Shown here piece after piece: positions 24,589-33,572 of a stretch of 64,000 nucleotides of DNA. The position numbers and the translations under genes were made by a program. Under the pieces are notes generated by a model. It was not told the DNA's origin and did not search any database. It saw nothing but the letters and a program-made list of their open reading frames with translations. This DNA comes from Pseudomonas faucium (GTDB lineage: Bacteria > Pseudomonadota > Gammaproteobacteria > Pseudomonadales > Pseudomonadaceae), in the NCBI RefSeq assembly GCF_021602585.1, contig NZ_BQIP01000021.1, positions 42,721-106,720 of the forward strand. Direction: 5' to 3'. Position 1 is the first letter of the stretch. Each line of letters starts with the position of its first letter.

Positions 24589-25467
24589 ATGCCCATCCTG
24601 CGCCAGCGCGGCACCCGTATCGCCCTGACCACCACTGCTGCAGTGCTCACCGCCACCCTCGGTTTCTTCGCCTGGCAAAGTTTCTACCCGGTCCAGGCCA
24701 GCAATGGCTGGGGCGTCGATGTGCTGCACCGCGACGTGACCAAGGCCGCCTCGCTGCTGGTGCAGGCCGATGGCAGCCTGCTGGTCAGCCGCGAACTGGA
24801 CGATGGCCGCGGCAGCATCCTCAAGATCACCGCCCAGGGCGAGCGCGTGGTCCTGATCGACAAATTGTCCAAATCCGACGGCATGGTCGCAGCCCAGGGC
24901 GGTTGGGTGTTCAGCCAGGAGGGCGGGCAGGCGCCGGTCAGCCTGTCGCGTGATGGCCAGGTCACCCACCTGTTCGACGGCGACAGCGTGCAGGGGCTGT
25001 GGAACGATGGCGACCACCTGTACGCGATCGAGGACCGCAAGGGCAATGGCCGGCTGATGCGCTACGAGTGGGCCAGCGGCAAGCTCGAGGTGCTGCGCGC
25101 CAACCTGACCGAAACCGAAGGCCTGACCCGCTGCGCCGACGGCCGCCTGCTCTACACCGAAAAAGCCACCGGCAAGGTGCGTGCGCTGGCCGACGATGGC
25201 CAGGACCCGGTGGTGGTCGAGGGCCTGCGCAACCCCACCTTCCTGCTGTGCGACCAGCGTGGCCTGTGGATCAGCGAAGACAGCACCCACCGTGCCCGCC
25301 TGCTGCGGGTCGATGCCGACGGCACCCAACACACGGTGCTGACCTTCCTCAAGGCGCCCCAGGCCATCACCCCGGACGGCAAGGGCGGTTACCTGCTGGC
25401 CGAAGGTGGCCGCAACCGGGTCTTGCACCTGACGCCGCCAGCCGAGCAAAGCACCGCCCAGCGCTAA
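24589..25467 (+). CDS. Exported or anchored SMP-30/NHL-like beta-propeller protein
   Basis: 292 aa; CCAGGAG is well placed before the ATG. One N-terminal hydrophobic segment (ALTTTAAVLTATLGFFAW) serves as a signal anchor. The remainder repeats short blades: SLLVQADGSLLVSRELDDGR, LYAIEDRKGNGRLMRYEWAS, GLTRCADGRLLYTEKATGKV, GLWISEDSTHRARLLRVDAD and AITPDGKGGYLLAEGGRNRV. This looks like a six-bladed SMP-30/strictosidine-synthase-like propeller in the periplasm; it may be a lactonase or just a binding scaffold. Partner unknown. Confidence 0.75.
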   Translation: MPILRQRGTRIALTTTAAVLTATLGFFAWQSFYPVQASNGWGVDVLHRDVTKAASLLVQADGSLLVSRELDDGRGSILKITAQGERVVLIDKLSKSDGMVAAQGGWVFSQEGGQAPVSLSRDGQVTHLFDGDSVQGLWNDGDHLYAIEDRKGNGRLMRYEWASGKLEVLRANLTETEGLTRCADGRLLYTEKATGKVRALADDGQDPVVVEGLRNPTFLLCDQRGLWISEDSTHRARLLRVDADGTQHTVLTFLKAPQAITPDGKGGYLLAEGGRNRVLHLTPPAEQSTAQR

Positions 25468-25537
25468 CTACCAGCGTCACGACGAACTTAGGTGGTGGCG
25501 CTCATCACGCAGCCGCCCAAGCAGGATCGCGGCGGCG

Positions 25538-26200
25538 TTACTCGGCCACCAGCAACAGCGACTGCGGCACGGCGCTCTGCGGGTGTTGCGGCTCCTGCAG
25601 GCTGGCCAGCCTGAACCCGGCCATGTCCAGTGCATTCAGCCAGCTGGCCAGGGTGCGGAAGTACCACGGCATGGGCTTCCAGTGCCCGGCGAAGCCGCTG
25701 AAGGACTCCTCGCGCCAGCCATCCTGGTAGTCGCCGTTGGCCACGCTCCAGGGGTGCAAGGTCTGGATCAGCATCGCGCCCCCGGGTACCAGCAGCGTCT
25801 TCAGGGTGGCGAGCAGGGGGATGATGTCCTGCTGCAGCAGGGCGAAGTTGGCGCAGATCAGGTCGTAACCGGCACCTACGCCTTTGGCGCTTTCGACCAA
25901 CTGCTCATAGCTGGCCTGGTACACCCGCGGCGAACCGGCCGCCTGCGCCGCGGCGACCAGCGCAGCGTCGCCATCCACGCCGGTGGCGTCGATGCCGCGA
26001 TCGGCCAGGGCGCGCAGCAGCCAACCTTCGCCGCAGCCCAGGTCCAGTACCCGCTCAGGCTGGCGCGCCAGGATGGCCAGCAGGATCGCCTGGTCGGTCA
26101 CTTGCCGGCGGCTTTCGATGGCGCCGCTGCGCACGGCGTCGATCCAGGCCTGGGCATTGTGCTGCCAGCTTCGCAGCACGGCGGTTTCGCGGCTTGGCAT
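25538..26200 (-). CDS. Class I SAM-dependent methyltransferase
   Basis: 220 aa. The SAM-binding motif I VLDLGCGEGWLLRALADRGI is at residues ~50-70, motif II (ATGVDGDAALV) follows, and motif IV is DLICANFALLQQDI. C-terminal part: GGAMLIQTLHPWSVANGDYQ resembles methyltransferases of the UbiG/Tam type. Substrate not identifiable. Start at ATG 26200; the frame continues upstream but without a better signal. PAP2 gene lies 26 bp upstream on the same strand, so co-transcription is likely. Confidence 0.85.
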   Translation of the reverse strand: MPSRETAVLRSWQHNAQAWIDAVRSGAIESRRQVTDQAILLAILARQPERVLDLGCGEGWLLRALADRGIDATGVDGDAALVAAAQAAGSPRVYQASYEQLVESAKGVGAGYDLICANFALLQQDIIPLLATLKTLLVPGGAMLIQTLHPWSVANGDYQDGWREESFSGFAGHWKPMPWYFRTLASWLNALDMAGFRLASLQEPQHPQSAVPQSLLLVAE

Positions 26201-26226
26201 TGCACCCTCCAGTGCAGTGGGGTTGC

Positions 26227-27072
26227 TCAAGCATAGGCGTCCGCCGCAGGGTTTTGCGCTGCCGCCCGCTCGATGCCTTGCAGGGCTGGCCGGCCATAGA
26301 ACAGCAGCGCGGTCGCCCAGCTGGCGAACCAGACGACGATCCCGGCCCAGAAGGTGTGCGACATGTAGTGCCAGCCCTGCAGCACCCGCGTGGTGCCATA
26401 CACGAAACCAATCAAGAGGATCGCCACCAGCAGCTTGCGTGCATGCTGCCAGCGGTGGCGCAGGGCCACGAAGTACAGGGCCAGCAGGGTGAAGCCACTG
26501 GAGGCGTGGCCACCAGGCCAGCAGCGGCCATCGCCGGCCTTGCTCAGCAGGGTGAAGTTCTCATACCACTCCTTTTGCAGCTCATGGCCACCGTACAGGG
26601 TGGTTTCCACCGGGCAATACACGCTGGTGTGGCTTTTCAGGTAGTGGATCACCGTGGTGCTCAGGGCGAAGGCGACCACCACATACAGCAAGTCGCGGCG
26701 ATGCTGGGCGGTAAAGCGCAGTACCGGGCTGATCCGGGTCTTGTCGAACAGGCGGGTTATCCCCGCGTTCGGGTGGTTCTGCAGGCGTGGCCAGATGAAC
26801 GACAGCAGCGAGCCGATCACCGCCGCCTCGCCGGTCCAGTCCGGCAGGATGCGTGGCCACTTGTGGGTAACCTTCTCGAACCACTGGTCATGCAGCAGCG
26901 GGAAGCTGCCGGTGGCCGGGTCGATCAGCAGGTTGCTGATCCAGCGGTCCAGCTCGGTGAGGTCGAACAGCAAAAAGACCGCCACAGCCAGCGCCAGCGG
27001 CAATGCCAGGTTGTTGATGTAGAACGTGGTGCGTGAAGGGGTTGATGTGGTTTTGGACATGGTTCTGGACAT
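26227..27072 (-). CDS. PAP2-family membrane phosphatase
   Basis: 281 aa; ATG 27072 follows AGGGAAG, while an internal ATG at 27060 is less well placed. About five or six membrane helices. The tripartite PAP2 motif can be followed: KSHTSVYCP (motif 1, Lys and Pro present), PGGHASSGF (motif 2, catalytic His) and GTTRVLQGWHYMSHTFWAG (motif 3, Arg and nucleophilic His). It removes phosphate from a lipid or undecaprenyl-type substrate at the periplasmic face. Two bases separate it from the histidine phosphatase upstream, so the two are one operon. Confidence 0.9.
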   Translation of the reverse strand: MSRTMSKTTSTPSRTTFYINNLALPLALAVAVFLLFDLTELDRWISNLLIDPATGSFPLLHDQWFEKVTHKWPRILPDWTGEAAVIGSLLSFIWPRLQNHPNAGITRLFDKTRISPVLRFTAQHRRDLLYVVVAFALSTTVIHYLKSHTSVYCPVETTLYGGHELQKEWYENFTLLSKAGDGRCWPGGHASSGFTLLALYFVALRHRWQHARKLLVAILLIGFVYGTTRVLQGWHYMSHTFWAGIVVWFASWATALLFYGRPALQGIERAAAQNPAADAYA

Positions 27073-27074
27073 GG

Positions 27075-27746
27075 TTACTTCCCTGTGACGCTGACGAGTT
27101 CGCGCCATTGTTTGGCATTGAGTTGGCCCAGGATATGGGGTTTGCCGTCGCTGCCCTTGGTGACGAACAGCGCGCTGGCGTAGCCACTGTCACGCTGGCC
27201 GCCGGGTACGTCCAACTGACGTTCCAGTTGGTCGATGCAGCCGCTGTGGGTCACCAGGATCAGGTTGCGGGCATCACGCTTGTGGGCAAACGCGGCGTCG
27301 GCGAACGTGCTGTCGCATCGCATCAGCCAGTCCTGGGTTTCGATGGCCTTGCCGAAAATGAACGATGCGGTCTGGCGGGTGCGCACTTCCGGGCTTGCAA
27401 GCACATCGGCCGCGCCCAGGCCCAGCTGCCTGATGCCGTCGCCCACGGCCTGCGCCGCCTGGCTGCCATCGACGGTGATGCCGCTGGGGTCATCGAGGCA
27501 GGCATGGTTGGAGCGATCGCAGCGTTCGGCATGGCGCACCAGCACAATCACCTCGCCCTTGGCCCAGGCCGCGTAGACGCCGTGCTCGCTCATCTGTTGC
27601 ACGCTGCCCAGGTCGCTGACCTGGGGGCGGGAAAAATGCCAAAGGCCAAGCAACGACACCGCCAGCAGCCCGCCAAACAGCCAGTGCAAGCGCCGACGCC
27701 TGAGGCGCGCGGGGCGCAGGGGTGTATCGATCACATTCTCCAGCAT
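27075..27746 (-). CDS. Membrane-anchored histidine phosphatase, PmrG/Ais-like
   Basis: 223 aa with a basic N-terminus and one hydrophobic anchor (LHWLFGGLLAVSLLGLWHF). The histidine-phosphatase nucleophile motif VIVLVRHAERCDRS follows at ~residues 66-79; SPEVRTRQTASFIFG and NLILVTHSGCIDQL carry the second Arg and second His. The periplasmic placement and size resemble PmrG/Ais (LPS heptose phosphatases). Next to a PAP2 phosphatase, an envelope glycolipid dephosphorylation role is likely but not proven. Confidence 0.82.
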   Translation of the reverse strand: MLENVIDTPLRPARLRRRRLHWLFGGLLAVSLLGLWHFSRPQVSDLGSVQQMSEHGVYAAWAKGEVIVLVRHAERCDRSNHACLDDPSGITVDGSQAAQAVGDGIRQLGLGAADVLASPEVRTRQTASFIFGKAIETQDWLMRCDSTFADAAFAHKRDARNLILVTHSGCIDQLERQLDVPGGQRDSGYASALFVTKGSDGKPHILGQLNAKQWRELVSVTGK

Positions 27747-27955
27747 GCTGGCACTCCAGGGCTCGGGTCCGAAGGGTGGGCCGCCTGGCCTGTCACCCGA
27801 AACTGGCGGCACATTAGCCTTGTGTTTGTGGCGCTGGAGTGAAGCGGATGTGAAAAATATGCAGGACGTACAGCCTGGACGCTGGCCATACCCGACAAAA
27901 TCCGTCAGCTAAGCTTGTGCAGGACTTTTCCGACAGCGAGTTCGCGGGAGTAGAA

Positions 27956-29545
27956 ATGAACATCACGCTCAAATCGAAGCTGCTGGTGGCCGGCATGACG
28001 CTGGCCTGGGGCATGCTCAGCGCCCAGGCCGCCGAGAGCAAGAAGGTCGATGTGCTGCTGGTGGGCGGCGGCATCATGAGCTCGACCCTGGCGGTGTGGC
28101 TCAACGAACTGGAGCCTGGCTGGTCGATGCAGATGGTCGAGCGCCTGGACAAGGTGGCCGAGGAAAGCTCCAACGGCTGGAACAACGCCGGCACCGGCCA
28201 CTCCGCCCTGGCCGAGCTCAACTACACCCCGGAAAAGGACGGCAAGATCGACATCAGCAAGGCGGTGGAGATCAACGAGTCGTTCCAGGTCACCCGCCAG
28301 TTCCTCGCCTGGCAGGTCAGGCAAGGCGTGCTGAAGAACCCGCACTCCTTCATCAACACCACCCCGCACATGAGTTTCGTCTGGGGTGACGACAATATCC
28401 GCTTCCTCAAGAAGCGCTACGAAGCGCTGCAGGCAAGCCCCCTGTTCAAGCCCATGCAGTACTCCGAAGACCCCGCGCAGATCCGCAAGTGGGTACCGCT
28501 GATGATGGAAGGCCGCGACCCGAACCAGAAGCTTGCGGTGACCTGGACGCCCATCGGTACCGACGTCAACTTCGGTGAGATCACCCGGCAGTACGTGGCC
28601 TACCTGCAGTCGCAGCCCAATTTCGACCTCAAGCTCTCCACCGAAGTCGAGGCCATCACCCGCAACGACGATGGCTCCTGGCATGTGGAGTACAAGAACC
28701 TCAAGGATGGCAACAAGGCCGCCAGCGATGCCAAGTTCCTGTTCATCGGTGCCGGTGGTGCGGCGTTGCCGCTGTTGCAGAAATCCGGCATCGATGAGGC
28801 CAAGGACTATGCCGGCTTCCCGGTGGGCGGCTCGTTCCTGGTGACCGACAACCCGACCATTGCCGAGCAGCACATGGCCAAGGCCTATGGCATTGCCGCC
28901 ACCGGTGCGCCGCCGATGTCGGTGCCGCACCTGGACACCCGTGTGCTCGATGGCAAGCGCATGATCCTGTTCGGGCCGTTCGCCACGTTCTCGACCAAGT
29001 TCCTCAAGCAGGGCTCGCTGCTCGACCTGTTCGCCAGCGTGAGCGTGCACAACACCTGGCCGATGGTGCGTGTGGGCGTGCGCGAGTTCGACCTGGTGCA
29101 ATACCTGGTAGGCCAGGTGCTGCAGTCCGACGATGACCGCTTCGACGCCCTGCGCACCTACTTCCCCAAAGCGAACAAGGCTGACTGGCGCCTGTGGCAG
29201 GGGGGCCAGCGCGTGCAGATCATCAAGAAAGACCCACAGCTGGGCGGCGTGCTCAAGCTCGGCACCGAAGTCGTGACCTCCAAGGACGGCAGCATCGCCG
29301 GCCTGCTCGGCGCCTCGCCAGGCGCTTCCACGGCGCCGCCAATCATGCTCGATTTGCTGAACAAGGTGTTCAAGGACAAGGTGGCCTCGGCGGCCTGGCA
29401 GGCGAAGATCAAGCAGATCATCCCTTCGTATGGCATGCACCTGAACGATCATCCTGACGAGGTGCTCAAGGAGTGGGCGTATACCAACGAGGTGCTGCAG
29501 CTGAACCCGCCGACGGCTGCGGCCGCACCAGCGACCGCACCCTAG
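27956..29545 (+). CDS. mqo: Malate:quinone oxidoreductase with an apparent signal peptide
   Basis: 529 aa. FAD-binding [20 protein letters not shown] at ~residues 31-50, then [71 protein letters not shown] and [12 protein letters not shown]: all classical Mqo blocks. Mqo oxidises malate to oxaloacetate and reduces ubiquinone. ATG 27956 is preceded by GGGAG. The first 25 residues ([20 protein letters not shown] then LSAQA) look like a cleavable Sec signal, which is odd for an enzyme with cytoplasmic substrate. The C-terminus has an Ala/Pro-rich tail (AAAAPATAP). Confidence 0.95.
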   Translation: MNITLKSKLLVAGMTLAWGMLSAQAAESKKVDVLLVGGGIMSSTLAVWLNELEPGWSMQMVERLDKVAEESSNGWNNAGTGHSALAELNYTPEKDGKIDISKAVEINESFQVTRQFLAWQVRQGVLKNPHSFINTTPHMSFVWGDDNIRFLKKRYEALQASPLFKPMQYSEDPAQIRKWVPLMMEGRDPNQKLAVTWTPIGTDVNFGEITRQYVAYLQSQPNFDLKLSTEVEAITRNDDGSWHVEYKNLKDGNKAASDAKFLFIGAGGAALPLLQKSGIDEAKDYAGFPVGGSFLVTDNPTIAEQHMAKAYGIAATGAPPMSVPHLDTRVLDGKRMILFGPFATFSTKFLKQGSLLDLFASVSVHNTWPMVRVGVREFDLVQYLVGQVLQSDDDRFDALRTYFPKANKADWRLWQGGQRVQIIKKDPQLGGVLKLGTEVVTSKDGSIAGLLGASPGASTAPPIMLDLLNKVFKDKVASAAWQAKIKQIIPSYGMHLNDHPDEVLKEWAYTNEVLQLNPPTAAAAPATAP

Positions 29546-29655
29546 GCGAGGGCTAGACTTACGACGAGACATCATCATCTTTCAAAAATGACCACCGCCC
29601 CCTCGGACCGGACTTCCCCCGTCGACGGTGGCCTTCTTGCAGAGGAGGGCTGGTC

Positions 29656-30702
29656 ATGGACGAGGCAAGGCTTCACGATTTCATGGGCAAGCTGGTGGGC
29701 GACATGGGCGCGGCGGCGACCCTGGCCAATGTCATCCTCGGTGACGAGCTGGGGCTCTATCGGGCCATGGCCGACAGCCAGCCGACCACGCCCGAGGCGC
29801 TGGCCGCCCGGACCGGTTGCCACCCGCGGTTGGTGCGCGAATGGCTCAATGCCCAGGCGGCGTCGGGCTACATGACCCACGACAAAGGCCAGTTCGTACT
29901 GCCCGAGGAACAGGCCATGGCCCTGGCGCTGGAGGATTCCCCCGCCTACATGGCTGGCGGTGCGGCGGTGGTGGCGGCGCTGTTCCACGACAAGGACAAG
30001 CTGGTGGCCGCCATGCGCGGCGATGGCGGCCTGGCCTGGGGCGACCATCACCCCTGCATGTTCAGCGGCACCGAGCGGTTCTTCCGGCCGGGCTATCGCA
30101 CCTTCCTTGTAGCCCAGTGGCTGCCGGCGCTCGACGGCGTCGTCGCCAAGCTGCAGGCCGGGGCGAAAGTGGCGGATGTGGGCTGCGGGCATGGCGCTTC
30201 CACGCTGGTGATGGCCCAGGCGTTCCCTGCATCGACGTTCGTTGGCTATGACTACCATGCGCCGTCCATCGCCACGGCCACCACGCGCGCGCGCGAGGCA
30301 GGGCTGGAGGGGCGCGTGAGCTTCCAGCAGGCCTCGGCCAAGGATTACCCGGGCCATGACCATGACCTGGTGTGCTTTTTCGACTGCCTGCATGACATGG
30401 GCGATCCGGTCGGTGCGGCGCGGCACGCCTACCGGGCGCTGAAGGCCGACGGTACGGTGATGCTGGTGGAACCGTATGCCGAGGATTCCCTGGACGGCAA
30501 CCTGACGCCGGTGGGGCGCTTGTTCTATGCCGCGTCGACCTTCATCTGCACGCCGAACTCGCTGTCCCAGGAAGTGGGGCTGGGGTTGGGTGCGCAGGCG
30601 GGTGAGGCACGCTTGCGAGCGGTGTTGGAGGAGGCGGGGTTCAAGCAGTTTCGGCGAGCGACGCAGACGCCGTTCAACCTGATTCTGGAGGCCAGGAAGT
30701 AG
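29656..30702 (+). CDS. SAM methyltransferase with N-terminal winged-helix domain
   Basis: 348 aa, strong AGGAGGG ribosome site. Residues ~1-90 form a winged-helix dimerisation domain like that of O-methyltransferases (VILGDELGLYRAMADSQPTT, GCHPRLVREWLNAQAASGYM). The Rossmann domain begins AKVADVGCGHGASTLVMAQA at ~170 and continues FVGYDYHAPSIA and LVCFFDCLHDMGDPVGAARH. Such proteins methylate small aromatic or ring compounds, but this type is also annotated as a transcription-regulator-like rRNA-type methyltransferase. Substrate unknown. It follows Mqo by 110 bp on the same strand. Confidence 0.85.
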   Translation: MDEARLHDFMGKLVGDMGAAATLANVILGDELGLYRAMADSQPTTPEALAARTGCHPRLVREWLNAQAASGYMTHDKGQFVLPEEQAMALALEDSPAYMAGGAAVVAALFHDKDKLVAAMRGDGGLAWGDHHPCMFSGTERFFRPGYRTFLVAQWLPALDGVVAKLQAGAKVADVGCGHGASTLVMAQAFPASTFVGYDYHAPSIATATTRAREAGLEGRVSFQQASAKDYPGHDHDLVCFFDCLHDMGDPVGAARHAYRALKADGTVMLVEPYAEDSLDGNLTPVGRLFYAASTFICTPNSLSQEVGLGLGAQAGEARLRAVLEEAGFKQFRRATQTPFNLILEARK

Positions 30703-30720
30703 CGACTGCCCCACAGATAC

Positions 30721-30750
30721 CTGTGGGAGCCGGCTTGCCGGCGATAGGGC
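30721..30750 (+). repeat. REP element
   Basis: Single REP, CTGTGGGAGCCGGCTTGCCG continuing into GCGATAGGG, between convergent genes. Confidence 0.8.
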
Positions 30751-30760
30751 CGCAACAGGC

Positions 30761-30794
30761 AAAAAAGAAGGGGCGCCCTATGGGCGCCCCTTCT
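30761..30794 (-). terminator. Intrinsic terminator of the carboxynorspermidine operon
   Basis: On the minus strand GAAGGGGCGCCC-ATA-GGGCGCCCCTTC forms a 12-bp stem followed by TTTTTT, ten bases after the dehydrogenase gene. Confidence 0.9.
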
Positions 30795-30803
30795 GTCTAC
30801 TGC

Positions 30804-32048
30804 TTAGGCTTCAGCGTCCCAGGGACGATCGCCTTTTTCATCTTTCACGCGGGTCGGCAGGCCCATCACGTCCAGCGCCTTGAGGAACGGCTCGGCTGGC
30901 AGCTCCTCGACGTTGACCATGCGCTTGGCATCCCACTCGCCACGGGCGACCAGCAAGGCGGCGGCCACAGGCGGCACGCCAGCGGTGTAGGAAATGCCCT
31001 GGCTGTCGGTCTCGGCGTAGGCCTCTTCGTGGTCGGCCACGTTGTAGATGAACACTTCGCGCGGCTGGCCGTCCTTGGTGCCCTTGACCAGGTCACCGAT
31101 GCAGGTCTTGCCGGTATAGCCGGGGGCCAGCGAGGCCGGGTCAGGCAGCACGGCCTTGACCACCTTGAGCGGTACCACTTCCAGGCCTTCGGCGGTCTTG
31201 ACCGGCTGCTCGCAGAGCAGGCCCAGGTTCTTCAGCACGGTGAACACGTTGATGTAGTGCTCGCCGAAGCTCATCCAGAAACGCACGTTCGGCACGTTGA
31301 GGTTCTTGGAGATCGAGTGAACTTCGTCGTGGCCGGTGAGGTACAGGTTCTGCGAACCCACCACCGGCAGGTCGTCGGTACGCTTGACTTCGAACATGGT
31401 GTTGCTGGTCCACTGGCTGTTCTGCCAGCTCCAGACTTGCCCGGTGAACTCGCGGAAGTTGATTTCCGGGTCGAAGTTGGTGGCGAAGTACTTGCCATGG
31501 GAACCGGCATTGACGTCGAGAATGTCGATCGAATCAATGCTGTCGAAATACTGCTGCTGCGCAAGTTTTGCGTAGCTGTTCACCACACCCGGGTCGAAAC
31601 CGACGCCGAGAATGGCGGTAATGTTCTTTTGTTGGCACTCTTCGAGGTGTTTCCACTCGTAGTTGCCGTACCACGGCGGGGTCTCGCAGATCTTGCCCGG
31701 CTCTTCGTGGATGGCGGTGTCCAGGTAGGCGACACCGGTATCGATGCAGGCACGTAGCACCGACATGTTGAGGAACGCGGAACCGACGTTGATCACGATC
31801 TGCGATTCGGTCTCGCGGATCAGCGCCTTGGTCGCCTCGACATCGAGGGCGTTGAGCGAGAAGGCCTGGATGTCGGCGGGTACCTTGAGGCTACCCTTGG
31901 CCTTGACGCTGTCGATGATGGCCTGGCATTTGGAGATGTTCCGTGACGCGATAGCGATACGACCCAGTTCGTCGTTATGCTGCGCGCACTTGTGGGCCAC
32001 CACCTTGGCGACACCTCCTGCACCAATGATAAGAACGTTCTTCTTCAA
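30804..32048 (-). CDS. Carboxynorspermidine/carboxyspermidine dehydrogenase (saccharopine-dehydrogenase fold)
   Basis: 414 aa. N-terminal Rossmann motif VLIIGAGGVAKVVAHKCAQH; further ALDVEATKALIRETESQIVI, AYLDTAIHEEPGKICETPPW, TAILGVGFDPGVVNSYAKLA and DVNAGSHGKYFATNFDPEIN match Lys1-like carboxy(nor)spermidine dehydrogenases. The enzyme condenses aspartate semialdehyde with a diamine (diaminopropane or putrescine) using NADPH, giving carboxynorspermidine or carboxyspermidine. The decarboxylase gene is 34 bp upstream in the same operon. The only suitable start is a TTG at 32048, with GGAG 12 bases away, a sign of weak initiation. Which diamine is used is not settled by sequence. Confidence 0.92.
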   Translation of the reverse strand: MKKNVLIIGAGGVAKVVAHKCAQHNDELGRIAIASRNISKCQAIIDSVKAKGSLKVPADIQAFSLNALDVEATKALIRETESQIVINVGSAFLNMSVLRACIDTGVAYLDTAIHEEPGKICETPPWYGNYEWKHLEECQQKNITAILGVGFDPGVVNSYAKLAQQQYFDSIDSIDILDVNAGSHGKYFATNFDPEINFREFTGQVWSWQNSQWTSNTMFEVKRTDDLPVVGSQNLYLTGHDEVHSISKNLNVPNVRFWMSFGEHYINVFTVLKNLGLLCEQPVKTAEGLEVVPLKVVKAVLPDPASLAPGYTGKTCIGDLVKGTKDGQPREVFIYNVADHEEAYAETDSQGISYTAGVPPVAAALLVARGEWDAKRMVNVEELPAEPFLKALDVMGLPTRVKDEKGDRPWDAEA

Positions 32049-32082
32049 TTTACCTGTTGCTCCTTACTTTTGAGTGCCGGTC

Positions 32083-33180
32083 TTACGACAGGCTGGAAAC
32101 GTAGTCTTCGAAACCGAACTCGCGCACCAGTTCGACGCTGCCGTCGAGCTGCTTGACCGCAATGGACGGCATCTTCAAACCGTTGAACCAGTTTTTCTTG
32201 ACCATGGTGTAGCCCGCCGTGTCGATGAACGACAGGCGATCGCCGATGGCCAGCGGGCGATCGAACTGGTACTCGCCGAAGATGTCACCGGCCAGGCACG
32301 ATTTGCCGCAGACCATGTAGGTGTGCTCGCCATCGTTGGGGGCCATCTTGGCGTTGAGGCGGTAGATCAGCAGGTCGAGCAGGTGCGCTTCGATCGAGCT
32401 GTCGACCACGGCCAGGTGCTTGCCGTTGTACAGGGTGTCGAGCACGGTCACTTCCAGCGAGGCGCTGTTGGTGATGGCGGCCTCGCCCGGCTCCAGGTAG
32501 ACCTGTACGCCGTACTTTTCCGAGAAGGCCTTCAGGCGCGCGCAGAACGCATCGACCGCGTAGTCTTCGCCGGTGAAGTGGATGCCGCCACCCAGGCTCA
32601 CCCATTGGACCTTGTGCAGCAGGTGGCCGAAGCGCTCTTCGATGTGCGTGAGCATCTTGTCGAACAGGCCGAAGTCACCGTTCTCGCAGTTGTTGTGGAA
32701 CATGAAGCCGGAGATCTGTTCGATGACCTTCTCGATCTTCTCCGGGTCCCACTCGCCCAGGCGGCTGAACGGGCGCGCCGGGTCGGCCAGCAGGTAGTCG
32801 GAGCTGCTCACCTGCGGGTTGACGCGCAGGCCGCGGACCTTGCCTTCGGACTGTTCGGCAAAGCGCTGCAGCTGGCCGATCGAGTTGAAGATGATCTTGT
32901 CGCAGTTCTCGAGCATTTCCTCGACCTCGTCGTCGGCCCAGGCCACGCTGTAGGCGTGGGTCTCGCCGGCGAACTTCTGGCGGCCGAGCTTGAGCTCGTA
33001 GAGCGACGAAGAGGTGGTGCCGTCCATGTACTGTTGCATCAGGTCGAAGACCGACCAGGTGGCAAAGCACTTGAGGGCGAGCAGGGCCTTGGCGCCGGAG
33101 TTTTCGCGCACGTAGGCGATCTTCTCCATGTTGGCCAGCAGCTTGGTTTTATCGATGAGGTAGTACGGCGTCTTGATCAT
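32083..33180 (-). CDS. nspC: Carboxynorspermidine decarboxylase (NspC-type)
   Basis: 365 aa. Fold III PLP decarboxylase: ALLALKCFATWSVFDLMQQY puts the PLP lysine at Lys37, and HNNCENGDFGLFDKMLTHIE, WVSLGGGIHFTGEDYAVDAF, YLEPGEAAITNSASLEV and VCGKSCLAGDIFGEYQFD are characteristic NspC blocks. It removes the carboxyl group from carboxy(nor)spermidine to give (nor)spermidine, the last step of the alternative polyamine route. First gene of a two-gene operon with the dehydrogenase; the 280 bp upstream of its start (33181-33460) hold its promoter but no motif that I recognise. Confidence 0.92.
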   Translation of the reverse strand: MIKTPYYLIDKTKLLANMEKIAYVRENSGAKALLALKCFATWSVFDLMQQYMDGTTSSSLYELKLGRQKFAGETHAYSVAWADDEVEEMLENCDKIIFNSIGQLQRFAEQSEGKVRGLRVNPQVSSSDYLLADPARPFSRLGEWDPEKIEKVIEQISGFMFHNNCENGDFGLFDKMLTHIEERFGHLLHKVQWVSLGGGIHFTGEDYAVDAFCARLKAFSEKYGVQVYLEPGEAAITNSASLEVTVLDTLYNGKHLAVVDSSIEAHLLDLLIYRLNAKMAPNDGEHTYMVCGKSCLAGDIFGEYQFDRPLAIGDRLSFIDTAGYTMVKKNWFNGLKMPSIAVKQLDGSVELVREFGFEDYVSSLS

Positions 33181-33460
33181 TTAAAGGCCCCCGGCAAGGC
33201 CGGCCAAAAAAAGGACACGCATTGTGCCTTCACTTGCTGCATATCGAAAGGGTGGGAGCAGTATTTCGTCGTGCTCGTTGCCCTTGGAGCGGGATTTCTT
33301 GCGTTGTGCAGGGGGCATTGGAACAGGGTTGTGTGAACATCCTGATCACGGGGTGTGCAGCTCAATGAAAATCCGATGAACAGCCGCTGCGTGGAGCGCA
33401 GCTGGCCAATCTGTAGGGGCGGGTGCGGTGGATCGTTCGATTACTTGAGTGATCGGCCGG

Positions 33461-33559
33461 CCTCATCGCCGGCAAGCCGGCTCCCACAAGGTTCGGTGCA
33501 GGGTCTCCCACAGGGTTCGGTGCAAGGTCTGTGGGAGCCGGCTTGCTGGCGATGAGGCC
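33461..33559. repeat. REPIN carrying a 24-bp tandem duplication
   Basis: A minus REP (33461-33488) and plus REP (33531-33559) face each other. The spacer contains two copies of a 24-bp unit, 33483-33506 and 33507-33530, that differ at two bases (CCCACAAGGTTCGG.. versus CCCACAGGGTTCGG..). The region 33181-33572 has no gene. Confidence 0.8.
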
Positions 33560-33572
33560 GGCAAGATCAACG

